Shown here: positions 34,075 to 42,919 of the stretch, in pieces
Layout of the letters: the number at the start of each line of letters is the position of its first letter
How positions within the stretch are numbered: position 1 is the stretch's first letter
Assembly: GCF_946480385.1 (NCBI RefSeq)
Contig: NZ_CAMLJP010000002.1
Span: forward strand, 102,522-166,521
Length of the DNA stretch: 64,000 nucleotides
DNA from: an uncultured Azospirillum sp.
GTDB lineage: Bacteria; Pseudomonadota; Alphaproteobacteria; Azospirillales; Azospirillaceae
Direction: 5' to 3'
Program-made: the position numbers and the translations under genes
The notes under the pieces: generated by a model
Told to the model about the DNA's origin: nothing
The model's input: only the letters and a program-made list of their open reading frames with translations
Database searches by the model: none

Positions 34075-37025
34075 TCCGGTCTTCCCCCCACCGCAGCCGT
34101 CCGGTCCGCCGGCACCTGCTCCAACGCCTGTTCCAGTACAAGGGCGACATGCACCGCCCGCCGGCCGGCGCCGTCCTGGATCTGGTGGCGGCAACTCGTC
34201 CCGTCGGCCACCAGGATGGTGTCCGCATCAGCGGCGCGCACCGCCGGCAGCAGGTCGAGTTCTCCCATCCTCATCGACACCTCGTGATGTTCCGCCTGAT
34301 AGCCGAAGGCCCCGGCCATTCCGCAACAGGTGGATTGTAGCACCGAAACCTCAAGGTCCGGGATCAGCTTCAGAACTCTTTCCACGGGCGGCAGCGCGCC
34401 CATCGCCTTCTGATGGCAATGGCCATGCACCAGCGCCTTGCGCACCGCCAGCGGCTTCAGCGGCAGGGTCAGCCGGCCGGCGGCGTGCTCGCGGTCGAGG
34501 AACTCCTCGAACAGCAGAGCGTGGTCGGCGATGCGGGCATATTCCTGTCCGGGCAGCACCGCCGTGATCTCGTCGCGCAGGGTCAGCAGGCAGGACGGCT
34601 CCAGCCCGACGATCGGGACCCCACGTTCGACGTAGGGCATCAGCGCCTCGACCACGCGCCATTGCTCCGCCCGCGCCTGCTCGACCAGACCGGCGGCGAG
34701 GAAGGTCCGGCCGCAGCACAGCGGCCGGCCGCCGTCGGCCGGTGTTGCGGCGTGGACGGTGTAGCCCGCCGCCTCCAGCACGCGGACCGCCGCGCGGGCG
34801 TTGTCGGACTCGAACCAGCGATTGAAGGTATCGGCGAACAGAACCACCTCGCCGGCCGCGCCGGCTTTCGGGATTTCGGGGTGGCGGAACGGCGTTGGGT
34901 GCCAGCGCGGCAGCGACCGGTGGCGGCTGAGCCCGAGCAGCCGCTCCGTCAGCGCCGGCAGGCCGGGGATCCGCCCGTGCAGGTTCAGCAGGGGGGCGGC
35001 GGCCGACAGCGCCGGGGCGTAGCGCGGCAGCCACGCGACCAGCCGGTCGCGCAGCGACAGGCGGGCACCGTGCCTGAGGCGCTGGGCCAGCACCTCGATC
35101 TTCATCTTCGCCATGTCGACGCCGGTCGGGCATTCGCGCTTGCAGCCCTTGCAGCCGACGCAGAGGTCCAGCGCCTCCATCACCCCGTCGGCGGCCAGCC
35201 CCTCGGGGCCGAGCTGCCCGGTCAGCGCCAGCCTCAGCGTGTTGGCCCGGCCGCGGGTGACATGCTGCTCGTCGCGGGTTGCGCGGTAGGACGGGCACAT
35301 CACGCCGGGGTCGGACTTCCGGCAGGTGCCGTTGTTGTTGCACATCTCCACCGCGCCGAGGAAACCGTTCCACTCCGACCAGTCCAGCGCGGTGTCGACC
35401 GGCATGGCGCCATAGCCGGGCTTGTAGCGGAACAGGCGGCGGTCATCCATGCGCGGCGGATCGACGATCTTGCCGGGGTTGAACAGACCGGCCGGATCGA
35501 ACAGCGTCTTGACCTCGCGGAAGGCATCGACGATCCGGCGGCCGTACATCGGCTCGTGGAACTCCGAGCGGACCAGCCCGTCGCCATGCTCGCCGGAATG
35601 GGACCCCTTGTATTTGCGCACGAGGGCGAAGGCCTCCTCGGCGATGGCGCGCATCTTGCGCACCTCCAACTCCTGCTTGAGGTTCAGGACCGGACGGACA
35701 TGCAGGCAGCCTTCGGAGGCGTGGGCGTACCAGGTGCCGGTGGTGCCGTGGCGAAGGAAGACCTCGGTCAGCCGCTCGGTGTAGTCGGCCAGATGCTCCA
35801 GCGGGACGGCGCAATCCTCGATGAAGGAGACCGGCTTTCCCTCCGTCCGCATCGACATCATGATGTTCAGCCCGGCCTTGCGCACCTCCCAGATCGCCGC
35901 CTGGAAGGCCGGATCGACCGCCTCCACCACCGCGCCGGGCAGGCCGAGATCGCCCATCAGCTCGACCAGCCGGCGAAGGTTGGCGATCTCCTCGTCACGG
36001 TCCTCGCCGGCCAACTCCACCAGCAGCAGGGCGTCGGGCTCGCCGACGATGAAGCGGTCCATGGTGGCGCGGAACAGCGGGATGTCGCGGCCCAGCGCGA
36101 TCATGTTGCGGTCGACCAGTTCCACCGCCGCCGGTTTCAGCGCGACGATCGCCTGCGCCGATTCCATCGCCTTGCGGAAGGTCGGGAAGTGGCAGACCCC
36201 CAGCACCTTGTGCCGGGGCAGCGGCGCCAGCGCCAGCTCGATGCGCTGGAAGAAGGCCAGCGTCCCTTCCGACCCCACCAGCAGCTTGGCGAGGTTGGGG
36301 TGGTCGCCGCCCAGCCGCTCGATGTTGTAGCCGCCGACCTTGCGGCGGACGTCGGGAATGCGGGCGGCGATCTCGTCCGCCTCGCGAGCGTGCAGAGCCT
36401 TCAGCGCGGCTTCGAGTTGCCGATGACGCTCGGTCGACGGGGCGGATCCGTCGAAGCGCAGCGGGGTGCCGTCGGCCAGCACGGCGTTGATGGCGCGGAC
36501 ATTGTGCACCATGTTGCCGTAGCGCAGCGAGCGGGTGCCGCAGCTGTTGTTGCCGGTCATGCCACCGATGGTCGCCTGCGCCGCGGTCGAGACGTCGACC
36601 GGGAACCACAGCCCCAGCGGCTTCAGCGCCTTGTTCAGATGGTCCAGGACGATGCCCGGCTGCACCGCCGCCGTCCGCGCCCCGGCATTCACGTCCAGGA
36701 TGCGGTTCAGGTGCTTGGAGCAGTCGAGCACCAGCGCCTCGTTCACCGTCTGCCCGCATTGCGAGGTGCCGCCGCCGCGCGGCAGGATCGGCACCCCCTC
36801 CTCCACCGCGACGGCGACCGCCGCCGCCACATCCTCCGCATCGCGCGGCACGACGACGCCGACCGGCTCCATCTGGTAGATCGACGCGTCGGTGCTGTAG
36901 CGCCCGCGCGCGAAACGGTCGAACAGCACCTCCCCCTTCACGGCGCCGCGCAGGCGGGCGGCCAGGGCGCTGTCACCGATGCGGGAGCCGCGGCGCGGCG
37001 GGGCGTTGCGGTCGTCGAGCGGCAT
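34071..37025 (-). CDS. FAD-linked 2-hydroxyacid dehydrogenase fused to 4Fe-4S/CCG domains (YdiJ/D-LDH-like)
   Basis: A 984-residue three-part enzyme. The N-terminal half is a FAD_binding_4 domain (VPILPRGGGTSQCGQTVN, IGGMTGNNSCGTRSLRYGN, LVGSEGTLAFF) with its FAD-oxidase C domain (SGEHGDGLVRSEF). Then come iron-sulphur motifs (CNNNGTCRKSDPGVMCPSYR; CVGCKGCKRECPTG). The C-terminal part has two CCG motifs (LCCGRTF, STCCGMAG), as in glycolate oxidase subunit F. Proteins of this build oxidise D-2-hydroxyacids such as D-lactate or D-2-hydroxyglutarate and pass electrons to quinones. ATG 37025 removes an upstream stretch that overlaps the operator at 37093. It is divergent from an aminotransferase/TRAP operon and cotranscribed with a GntR gene. 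The substrate is unassigned. Confidence 0.85.
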   Translation of the reverse strand: MPLDDRNAPPRRGSRIGDSALAARLRGAVKGEVLFDRFARGRYSTDASIYQMEPVGVVVPRDAEDVAAAVAVAVEEGVPILPRGGGTSQCGQTVNEALVLDCSKHLNRILDVNAGARTAAVQPGIVLDHLNKALKPLGLWFPVDVSTAAQATIGGMTGNNSCGTRSLRYGNMVHNVRAINAVLADGTPLRFDGSAPSTERHRQLEAALKALHAREADEIAARIPDVRRKVGGYNIERLGGDHPNLAKLLVGSEGTLAFFQRIELALAPLPRHKVLGVCHFPTFRKAMESAQAIVALKPAAVELVDRNMIALGRDIPLFRATMDRFIVGEPDALLLVELAGEDRDEEIANLRRLVELMGDLGLPGAVVEAVDPAFQAAIWEVRKAGLNIMMSMRTEGKPVSFIEDCAVPLEHLADYTERLTEVFLRHGTTGTWYAHASEGCLHVRPVLNLKQELEVRKMRAIAEEAFALVRKYKGSHSGEHGDGLVRSEFHEPMYGRRIVDAFREVKTLFDPAGLFNPGKIVDPPRMDDRRLFRYKPGYGAMPVDTALDWSEWNGFLGAVEMCNNNGTCRKSDPGVMCPSYRATRDEQHVTRGRANTLRLALTGQLGPEGLAADGVMEALDLCVGCKGCKRECPTGVDMAKMKIEVLAQRLRHGARLSLRDRLVAWLPRYAPALSAAAPLLNLHGRIPGLPALTERLLGLSRHRSLPRWHPTPFRHPEIPKAGAAGEVVLFADTFNRWFESDNARAAVRVLEAAGYTVHAATPADGGRPLCCGRTFLAAGLVEQARAEQWRVVEALMPYVERGVPIVGLEPSCLLTLRDEITAVLPGQEYARIADHALLFEEFLDREHAAGRLTLPLKPLAVRKALVHGHCHQKAMGALPPVERVLKLIPDLEVSVLQSTCCGMAGAFGYQAEHHEVSMRMGELDLLPAVRAADADTILVADGTSCRHQIQDGAGRRAVHVALVLEQALEQVPADRTAAVGGRPE

Positions 37026-37472
37026 GGCGTGGGCTCCCCCGAAACGGATGGCGGCGGCGGATGGCACGGCTGGATCGCGCCGGCAGACCGTCATTTTGCA
37101 TTCAAAATTCACCTTGCGGTGACTCGTCCCTGCTGACCGACGGACCGGAGCGCGAGCCCTAATCGTCCATCAGACCAACAAAATCCTTATGGGAACGCGG
37201 GAAATCTGTCGAGACCCAGCGACATCATAGGCGCTATTGCCGATGCACCCTTTCGGAAATGGGTAGGTCATGGCCGCAAATGACCGTTTGCAGCGCCGGC
37301 CATTTGAATGCAAAATTTGTTTGGTTGGCGAACCAATAATCTGCGCGTGCCGTCGCCGCTCTGCGCCCGGATCCCGCGCACCGATCGGACGCACCGATAC
37401 TGCCCCCTAGTCACCGACACCAGGGCATCACCGACACCACGGCATCATCGACATAAGGGAGGAGGAGCCTTC
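37026..37472. promoter_or_regulatory. divergent regulatory region with paired operators
   Basis: No gene is seen in these 447 bp. A 14-bp motif TTTGAATGCAAAAT occurs on the plus strand at 37303-37316 and, identically, on the minus strand at 37093-37106, so each divergent gene has one copy nearby. The left copy is within ATTTTG-CATT-CAAAAT, a perfect inverted repeat (37093-37108). A further inverted repeat TTGGTT-GGCG-AACCAA lies at 37321-37336. These are strong candidates for GntR binding. Confidence 0.65.
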
Positions 37473-38678
37473 ATGGCCCATCGCAGCGGACGCCATTTCC
37501 TGCAAATCCCGGGTCCGACCAACGTGCCCGACCGCATCCTGCGGGCGATGGACCGGCCGACCATCGACCATCGCGGCCCCGACTTCGCCGCCCTCGGCCG
37601 TGAGGCGCTGGACGGGATCAAGACGATCTTCAAGACCGAGCAGCCGGTGGTGATCTACCCGGCGTCGGGAACCGGGGCGTGGGAAGCGGCGATCGTCAAT
37701 ACCCTGTCGCCCGGCGACCGGGTGCTGATGTTCGAGACCGGCCACTTCGCCACGCTGTGGCGCAACCTCGCCGACCGCTTCGGCATCCACTGCGATTTCA
37801 TACCGGGCGACTGGCGCCACGGCGTCGACCCGGCCGCGGTGGAAGCCCGGCTGGCCGAGGACCGCGGCCACACCATCAAGGCGGTGATGGCGGTCCACAA
37901 CGAGACCTCGACCGGCGTCGCCAGCCGCATTCCGCTGATCCGCAACGCCATCGACGCCGCCGGCCACCCGGCGCTGCTGCTGGTCGACACCATCTCGTCG
38001 CTGGGCTCCATCGACTACCGCCACGACGAATGGGGCGTCGACGTGACGGTCAGCGGCTCGCAGAAGGGCCTGATGCTGCCGCCGGGGCTGAGCTTCAACG
38101 CCATTTCCGAAAAGGCGATGGCGGCCAGCCGCAGCAACCGGATGCCGCGCTCCTACTGGGATTGGGCCGACATGGCCGGTCCGAACCGGGCCGGCTTCTT
38201 CCCCTACACGCCGGCGACCAACCTGCTCTATGGCCTGGTCGAGGCCATCGACATGCTGCACGAGGAAGGGCTGGACGCCGTCTTCGCCCGCCACGACCGC
38301 CATGCCGAGGCGACGCGCCGCGCCGTGACCGGCTGGGGGCTGGAGGTTCTGGCGCTCAACCCCGCCGAATATTCCAGCTCGCTGACCGCGGTGCTGCTGC
38401 CGGACGGCCATGACGCCGACCGGCTGCGCCGCATCATCCTCGACCGTTTCGACATGTCGCTGGGCGCCGGGCTCGGCAAGCTGGCCGGCCGGGTGTTCCG
38501 CATCGGCCATCTCGGCGACTTCAACGATCTGACGCTGGCCGGCACGTTGAGCGGGGTGGAGATGGGGCTGGAACTGGCCGGCATCCCCCACCGCAAGGGC
38601 GGCGCCCAGGCGGCGATGGACGCCCTGCAGGGCGGAGCCGCCACGCAGGCGGAAAGGAAGGCCGCCACCGCCGCCTAA
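37473..38678 (+). CDS. class V aminotransferase, serine-glyoxylate / alanine-glyoxylate type
   Basis: A 401-residue PLP enzyme. The start HFLQIPGPTNVPDRILRAMDRPTIDHRGPDF is diagnostic for the serine-glyoxylate aminotransferase group. The PLP lysine is in SGSQKGLMLPPG (K198), with the aspartate of LLLVDTISSLG. It transfers an amino group between glyoxylate or another oxoacid and an amino acid. GGGAGGAGG precedes the ATG at 37473. It begins an operon continuing with a TRAP transporter, CoA-transferase and crotonase-fold protein. The usual serine-cycle partners (hydroxypyruvate reductase, glycerate kinase) are absent, so the role here is likely catabolic on a different amino or oxo acid. Confidence 0.85.
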   Translation: MAHRSGRHFLQIPGPTNVPDRILRAMDRPTIDHRGPDFAALGREALDGIKTIFKTEQPVVIYPASGTGAWEAAIVNTLSPGDRVLMFETGHFATLWRNLADRFGIHCDFIPGDWRHGVDPAAVEARLAEDRGHTIKAVMAVHNETSTGVASRIPLIRNAIDAAGHPALLLVDTISSLGSIDYRHDEWGVDVTVSGSQKGLMLPPGLSFNAISEKAMAASRSNRMPRSYWDWADMAGPNRAGFFPYTPATNLLYGLVEAIDMLHEEGLDAVFARHDRHAEATRRAVTGWGLEVLALNPAEYSSSLTAVLLPDGHDADRLRRIILDRFDMSLGAGLGKLAGRVFRIGHLGDFNDLTLAGTLSGVEMGLELAGIPHRKGGAQAAMDALQGGAATQAERKAATAA

Positions 38679-38717
38679 GGACGCAACGAGATACCAAACA
38701 AAAAGGGAGGGACAGTC

Positions 38718-39701
38718 ATGGGCTACACCAAGACGCTGGTCGCGTCGATCCTGTTCGCCGGTTCGCTGATGGCGGGCGCGGCGCTGGCGCAGACCGAAAT
38801 CAAGCTTGGCCATGTCGGCGAGCCGGGATCGCTGTTCGACCGCTCCAGCCAGGAGTTCGCCCGCATCGCCAACGAGAAGCTGGGCGGCAAGGCCAAGGTG
38901 GTGGTCTTCGGCTCCAGCCAGCTCGGCGGCGATTCGGAGATGCTGAAGAAGCTGAAGCTCGGCACCATCGACCTGTCCCTGCCCTCCACCGTCATGTCGT
39001 CGGAGGTGCCGGTCTTCGGCCTGTTCGAACTGCCCTATCTGGTCAAGGACCGCGACCACATGGTCCGCATCCGCGACGAGATCGTGACGCCGATCCTGGT
39101 GCCGGCGGCGGAAAAGGACGGCTACCACATCCTCGGCGTGTGGGAGAACGGCTTCCGCCAGATCACCAACAGCAAACGCCCGATCACCAGGCCGGAGGAT
39201 CTCCAGGGCATCAAGCTGCGCGTGCCCAAGGGGGTGTGGCGGGTCAAGATGTTCAAGGCCTATGGCGCCGACCCCAGCCCGCTCGCCTTTTCCGAGATCT
39301 TCGTGGCGCTCCAGACCGGGGTGATGGACGGCCAGGAAAACCCGCTGGCCCAGATCTACCCGGCCCGCTTCTACGAGGTGCAGAAGTACCTGTCGATGAG
39401 CGACCACGTCTACACCCCGGCCTATCTGACCGCCGGCCGCAGCTGGAAGAAATTCTCGCCCGAAATCCAGAAGGCGCTGACCGAGGCGGCGCAGGAAGTC
39501 CAGCCGACCGTCTACAAGATCGCCGCCGAAATGGACGAGGATCTGCTGAAGAAGCTGAAGGAGGCCGGGATGGAGGTCAATCAGGTGGACAAGGCCGCCT
39601 TCGTCAAGGCCAGCGCCGGCATCTACAAGAGCTTCGAGGACGAGGTTCCGCAGGGTGGCGAGCTGATCAAGAAGGCGCAGGCGCTGGCCAGCAAGTCCTA
39701 A
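38718..39701 (+). CDS. TRAP transporter periplasmic binding protein (DctP family)
   Basis: A 327-residue extracytoplasmic binding protein with a Sec signal (MGYTKTLVASILFAGSLMAGAALAQ). The DctP family opening is TEIKLGHVGEPGSLFDRSSQEFARIANEKLGGKAKVVVFGSSQLGGDSEM. The conserved carboxylate-binding arginine region lies in GIKLRVPKGVWRVKMFKAYGADPSPLAFSEIFVALQTGVMDGQENP. It captures an organic acid and delivers it to the DctQM membrane unit encoded next. Most DctP proteins bind C4-dicarboxylates, 2-oxoacids or sugar acids, so the cargo is some carboxylate. Confidence 0.92.
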   Translation: MGYTKTLVASILFAGSLMAGAALAQTEIKLGHVGEPGSLFDRSSQEFARIANEKLGGKAKVVVFGSSQLGGDSEMLKKLKLGTIDLSLPSTVMSSEVPVFGLFELPYLVKDRDHMVRIRDEIVTPILVPAAEKDGYHILGVWENGFRQITNSKRPITRPEDLQGIKLRVPKGVWRVKMFKAYGADPSPLAFSEIFVALQTGVMDGQENPLAQIYPARFYEVQKYLSMSDHVYTPAYLTAGRSWKKFSPEIQKALTEAAQEVQPTVYKIAAEMDEDLLKKLKEAGMEVNQVDKAAFVKASAGIYKSFEDEVPQGGELIKKAQALASKS

Positions 39702-39786
39702 AGCCTGCACGCAGCGGGGGCGGTCATCGGCCGCCGCCCACTTCCCGCCTCCCAGTTTCAGCCACTCTCTTCGGAGGGAAACCGTC

Positions 39787-40395
39787 GTGATGCTCGACCG
39801 TCTGCGCACCGGCTTCGAGTGGATGCTCGAAACCATCGTCATCCTGCTCGTTTCCGCCCTGACCCTGCTCATCATTGCCGGCTTCGTCTGCCGCTATTTC
39901 GGAAGTTCGCTGACCTGGTACGACGAAGTGGCGTCGATCGGGCTGGCGTGGCTGACCTATTACGGCTCGGCGCTGGCCGCGCTGAAGGGCGCGCACATCG
40001 GCTTCCCCGGACTGGTCAACGCGATGCCGCCGTCCTTCCGCCTGCTGGCGACGCTGTTCGCCGAGGCCTGCGTCTTCCTGTTCTTCGGCGTCCTCGCCTG
40101 GACCGGCTGGGAGGTGCTGATGGTGCTGGAAGGCGACACGCTGGTCAGCCTGCCGTCGGTGCCGCTGCAACTGACCCAGTCGGTCATCCCGGTGGGCGCC
40201 GTGCTGTTCATGATCGCGGAAGCGCTGCGCCTGCCCAGGGTGCTGGCCGACGCCCGCGGCCACGGCTTCGTCGACCACGAGCTGGAGGACGCATTGGGCG
40301 CCGATCTGGCCCGGCCCCAGCCGCCGCGTTCCACCACCAGCGGCGCCGCCTCGCTCGCCCGCGCCACCGCTTATCCGGAAGGACCGCGCCCATGA
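39787..40395 (+). CDS. TRAP transporter small membrane subunit (DctQ family)
   Basis: A 202-residue protein with four transmembrane helices in the DctQ pattern, including LIIAGFVCRYFGSSLTWYDEVASIGLAWLTYYGSALA. The C-terminal 50 residues after the fourth helix form a cytosolic tail longer than usual (RVLADARGHGFVDHELEDALGADLARPQPP...). A GTG at 39787 lies 8 bp after GGAGGG and is followed at once by an ATG (39790), either of which may start. The stop overlaps the DctM start (ATGA). It pairs with DctM to form the sodium-driven importer. Confidence 0.88.
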   Translation: MMLDRLRTGFEWMLETIVILLVSALTLLIIAGFVCRYFGSSLTWYDEVASIGLAWLTYYGSALAALKGAHIGFPGLVNAMPPSFRLLATLFAEACVFLFFGVLAWTGWEVLMVLEGDTLVSLPSVPLQLTQSVIPVGAVLFMIAEALRLPRVLADARGHGFVDHELEDALGADLARPQPPRSTTSGAASLARATAYPEGPRP

Positions 40396-41672
40396 CCATC
40401 GGCTTCATGCTCAGCGGGCTGTTCGCCCTGGTCCTGCTCAACGTGCCGGTCGCCATCGCGCTCGGCCTCGTCGCCATGGCCGCCATCGTGGCGATCCAGG
40501 GGTCCGACAATCTGGTCAACGCGGCGCTGGTGATGTTCGACGGCGCCACCAACTTCCCGCTGCTGGCGATCCCGCTGTTCATCCTGGCCGGCGCCATCAT
40601 GAACGCGTCGAGCATCTCGCGCCGGCTGGTCGCCTTCGCCTCGGCCCTGTTCGGTTTCGTCCGCGGCGGGCTGGCGATGGTGGTCATCGGCTCGTCGATG
40701 TTCTTCGCCGAGATCTCCGGCTCGGCGGTGGCCGGGGTGGCGGCGCTCGGCACCATCCTGATCCCGGCGATGAAGACCCGCGGCTATTCCAGGGAGTTCT
40801 CGGCCGCCATCTGCTCCTCGGCGTCGAGCCTCGCCATCATCATCCCCCCGTCGATCCCGATGATCCTCTATGCCGTGATGGCCGAGACGTCGGTGGTCAA
40901 GATGTTCGTCGCCGGCATCATCCCCGGCGTGATCGGCGCGGTCGGGCTGGCGGTCGCCGCCTATATCCAGGCGGTGCGCTACGACTTCCCGGTGGAGGAG
41001 CAATTCCGCATCTCCCGCCTGCGCGAAACCGCGCGGGAGGCCGCCTGGGCCTTCCTGCTGCCGGTCATCATCCTGGGCGGCATCTTCGGCGGCTTCGTCA
41101 CCGCGACGGAGGGCGCCGGTCTGGCCGTGGCGGCGGCGCTGTTCATCAGCATCGTCATCTACCGCGAACTCGACCTGCGCGAGCTGCGCAAGGCCTGCCT
41201 GGACGGCGGCGTGCAGACCGCGGTGGTGATGCTGCTGGTCGCGGCGTCGGCGCTGATCGGCACCTTCCTGACCGAGGCGCAGCTGCCCCAGGCGCTGGCC
41301 CGCGGCATTAGCCAGATCACCACCAACAAATACGCCGTGCTGGCCCTGCTGAACGTCGCCTTCCTGATCCTGGGCATGTTCCTGCATTCGGCGGCGGCGA
41401 TCATCCTGGTGGTGCCGATTGTCATGCCGCTGATCCACGCGGTCGGCATCGACCCGGTGCATTTCGGGCTGGTGGTGACGCTGAACCTCGCCATCGGGCA
41501 ACAGACCCCGCCGGTGGCCAGCGTGCTGATCGCCGCCTGCTCCATCGCCCGCACCGACATCTGGGAAACCACCAAGGTCAACCTGCCCTTCATCGGCGTG
41601 TTGCTGCTGGTGCTGGCGATCTGCACCTATGTGCCCGCCCTCTCGCTGGGGCTGGTCGACCTGTTCTACTGA
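40392..41672 (+). CDS. TRAP transporter large permease (DctM family)
   Basis: A 426-residue membrane protein of about 12 helices. DctM signatures are IPLFILAGAIMNASSISRRLVAFA, FFAEISGSAVAGVAALGTILIPAMKTRGYSREFSAAICSSASSLAIIIPPSIPMILYAV, and the C-terminal NLAIGQQTPPVASVLIAACSIARTDI. It is the transport channel, coupled to a sodium gradient. It starts inside the DctQ stop and is followed 29 bp later by the CoA-transferase gene, which is the expected first metabolic step for an imported acid. Confidence 0.93.
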   Translation: MTIGFMLSGLFALVLLNVPVAIALGLVAMAAIVAIQGSDNLVNAALVMFDGATNFPLLAIPLFILAGAIMNASSISRRLVAFASALFGFVRGGLAMVVIGSSMFFAEISGSAVAGVAALGTILIPAMKTRGYSREFSAAICSSASSLAIIIPPSIPMILYAVMAETSVVKMFVAGIIPGVIGAVGLAVAAYIQAVRYDFPVEEQFRISRLRETAREAAWAFLLPVIILGGIFGGFVTATEGAGLAVAAALFISIVIYRELDLRELRKACLDGGVQTAVVMLLVAASALIGTFLTEAQLPQALARGISQITTNKYAVLALLNVAFLILGMFLHSAAAIILVVPIVMPLIHAVGIDPVHFGLVVTLNLAIGQQTPPVASVLIAACSIARTDIWETTKVNLPFIGVLLLVLAICTYVPALSLGLVDLFY

Positions 41673-41701
41673 AACACTCCAACGCTGAGGACGCGTGAGC
41701 G

Positions 41702-42919
41702 ATGGCCGATACCGAACAACGGCGCACGGGCGGACCGCTCGCCGGCATCAAGGTGGTGGAACTGGCCCACATCATGGCCGGCCCGGTCTGCGGCCTGATG
41801 CTGGCCGACATGGGCGCCGACGTGGTGAAGGTGGAGAAGATCCCCGGCGGCGACGACAGCCGCCGCATGGTGCCGCCGACCATCAACGACGAATCCGCCG
41901 CCTACATGGCGATGAACCGCAACAAGCGCGGCATCGCGCTGGATCTGAAGACCGACGAGGGCAAGCAGGTGCTGCGCCGCCTCATCGCCGGCGCCGACGT
42001 GGTGATCGAGAACTACCGCCGCGGCACCATGGAGAAGCTGGGCTTCGGCTACGAGGCGATGCGCGCGATCAACCCCGGCATCGTCTTCTGCGAGATCTCC
42101 GGCTTCGGGCGCAGCGGGCCGCTGGCCGACCATGGCGGCTTCGACCTGATCGCCCAGGGCATGAGCGGCCTGATGAGCATCACCGGCGAAGGCCCCGGCC
42201 GGCCGCCGGTCAAGGTCGGCGCCCCGGTGACCGACATCACCGCCGGGCTGCTCGGCGCCATGGGCGTCATGGCGGCGCTGGTCGAACGCCAGCGCACCGG
42301 CGAGGGCCAGCGGGTCGACACCTCGCTGTTCGAGGCGGGGATCATCCACACCTACTGGCAGTCGGCGATCCGCTTCGCCACCGGGATAAGTCCGGGCCCG
42401 ATGGGCTCGGCCCACCCGCTGAACGGCCCCTACCAAGCCTTCCCCACCGCCGACGGCTGGATCAACATCGGCGCCGCCAACCAGACGAACTGGCTGCGCC
42501 TGACCGAGGCGCTGGACGCGCGTTCCCTGCAGGACGATCCGCGCTTCGCCGACAACCCCGGCCGCATGCGCCATCTGGCGGAACTGGACGAGCTGCTGTC
42601 CGCCACCCTGCGGCGGCGCACCACGGCGGACTGGCTGGCGGTCCTGGAGGCGGCCGGCGTCCCGGCCGGGCCGGTGCTGAGCATCGCCGACATGCACGAA
42701 CACCCGCACACGCTGGCCCGCGACATGGTGGTGGAGGTCGAGCACAGCCGGGCCGGGCCGGTGAAGACGCTGGGCCTGCCGATCAAGTTCTCCCGCACCC
42801 CCGGCGGCGTGCGCGGCCCGGCCCCGGCGTTCGGCGAGCACAGCCGGGCGGTGCTGGCCGAACTCGGTTACGACCATGACGCAATCGAGGCGATGGAACG
42901 GGCACGGGTGGTGGCATGA
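41702..42919 (+). CDS. CaiB/BaiF family (class III) CoA-transferase
   Basis: A 405-residue class III CoA-transferase. Landmarks are VVELAHIMAGPVCGLMLADMGADVVKVE at the start, MNRNKRGIALDLKTDEGKQVL, ENYRRGTMEKLGFGYEAM, the catalytic aspartate in FDLIAQGMSG (D148) and GGWINIGAANQTNW later. It moves CoA from a donor such as succinyl-CoA to an organic acid, activating it. It follows the TRAP permease by 29 bp and overlaps the crotonase-fold gene by 4 bp (ATGA). Together these two suggest that the imported acid is processed as a CoA thioester. The acid cannot be named from sequence. Confidence 0.88.
   Translation: MADTEQRRTGGPLAGIKVVELAHIMAGPVCGLMLADMGADVVKVEKIPGGDDSRRMVPPTINDESAAYMAMNRNKRGIALDLKTDEGKQVLRRLIAGADVVIENYRRGTMEKLGFGYEAMRAINPGIVFCEISGFGRSGPLADHGGFDLIAQGMSGLMSITGEGPGRPPVKVGAPVTDITAGLLGAMGVMAALVERQRTGEGQRVDTSLFEAGIIHTYWQSAIRFATGISPGPMGSAHPLNGPYQAFPTADGWINIGAANQTNWLRLTEALDARSLQDDPRFADNPGRMRHLAELDELLSATLRRRTTADWLAVLEAAGVPAGPVLSIADMHEHPHTLARDMVVEVEHSRAGPVKTLGLPIKFSRTPGGVRGPAPAFGEHSRAVLAELGYDHDAIEAMERARVVA

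Noticed and set aside
34413..37136. Long open frame (about 900 codons) on the plus strand opposite the FAD/4Fe-4S dehydrogenase
   Set aside because: It is antisense to a gene with clear domains. Its translation is rich in H, Q, R and G without any family motif, as expected for the shadow of a GC-rich gene.
37428..39875. Long open frame (about 800 codons) on the minus strand across the aminotransferase and DctP genes
   Set aside because: It runs antisense through two well-supported genes and their intergenic gap and has no recognisable domain.
42436..42880. Second overlapping coding frame within the CoA-transferase gene (frame beginning at 41695)
   Set aside because: It is a +1 shadow of the CaiB-family gene, arginine- and glycine-rich, and lacks any motif.
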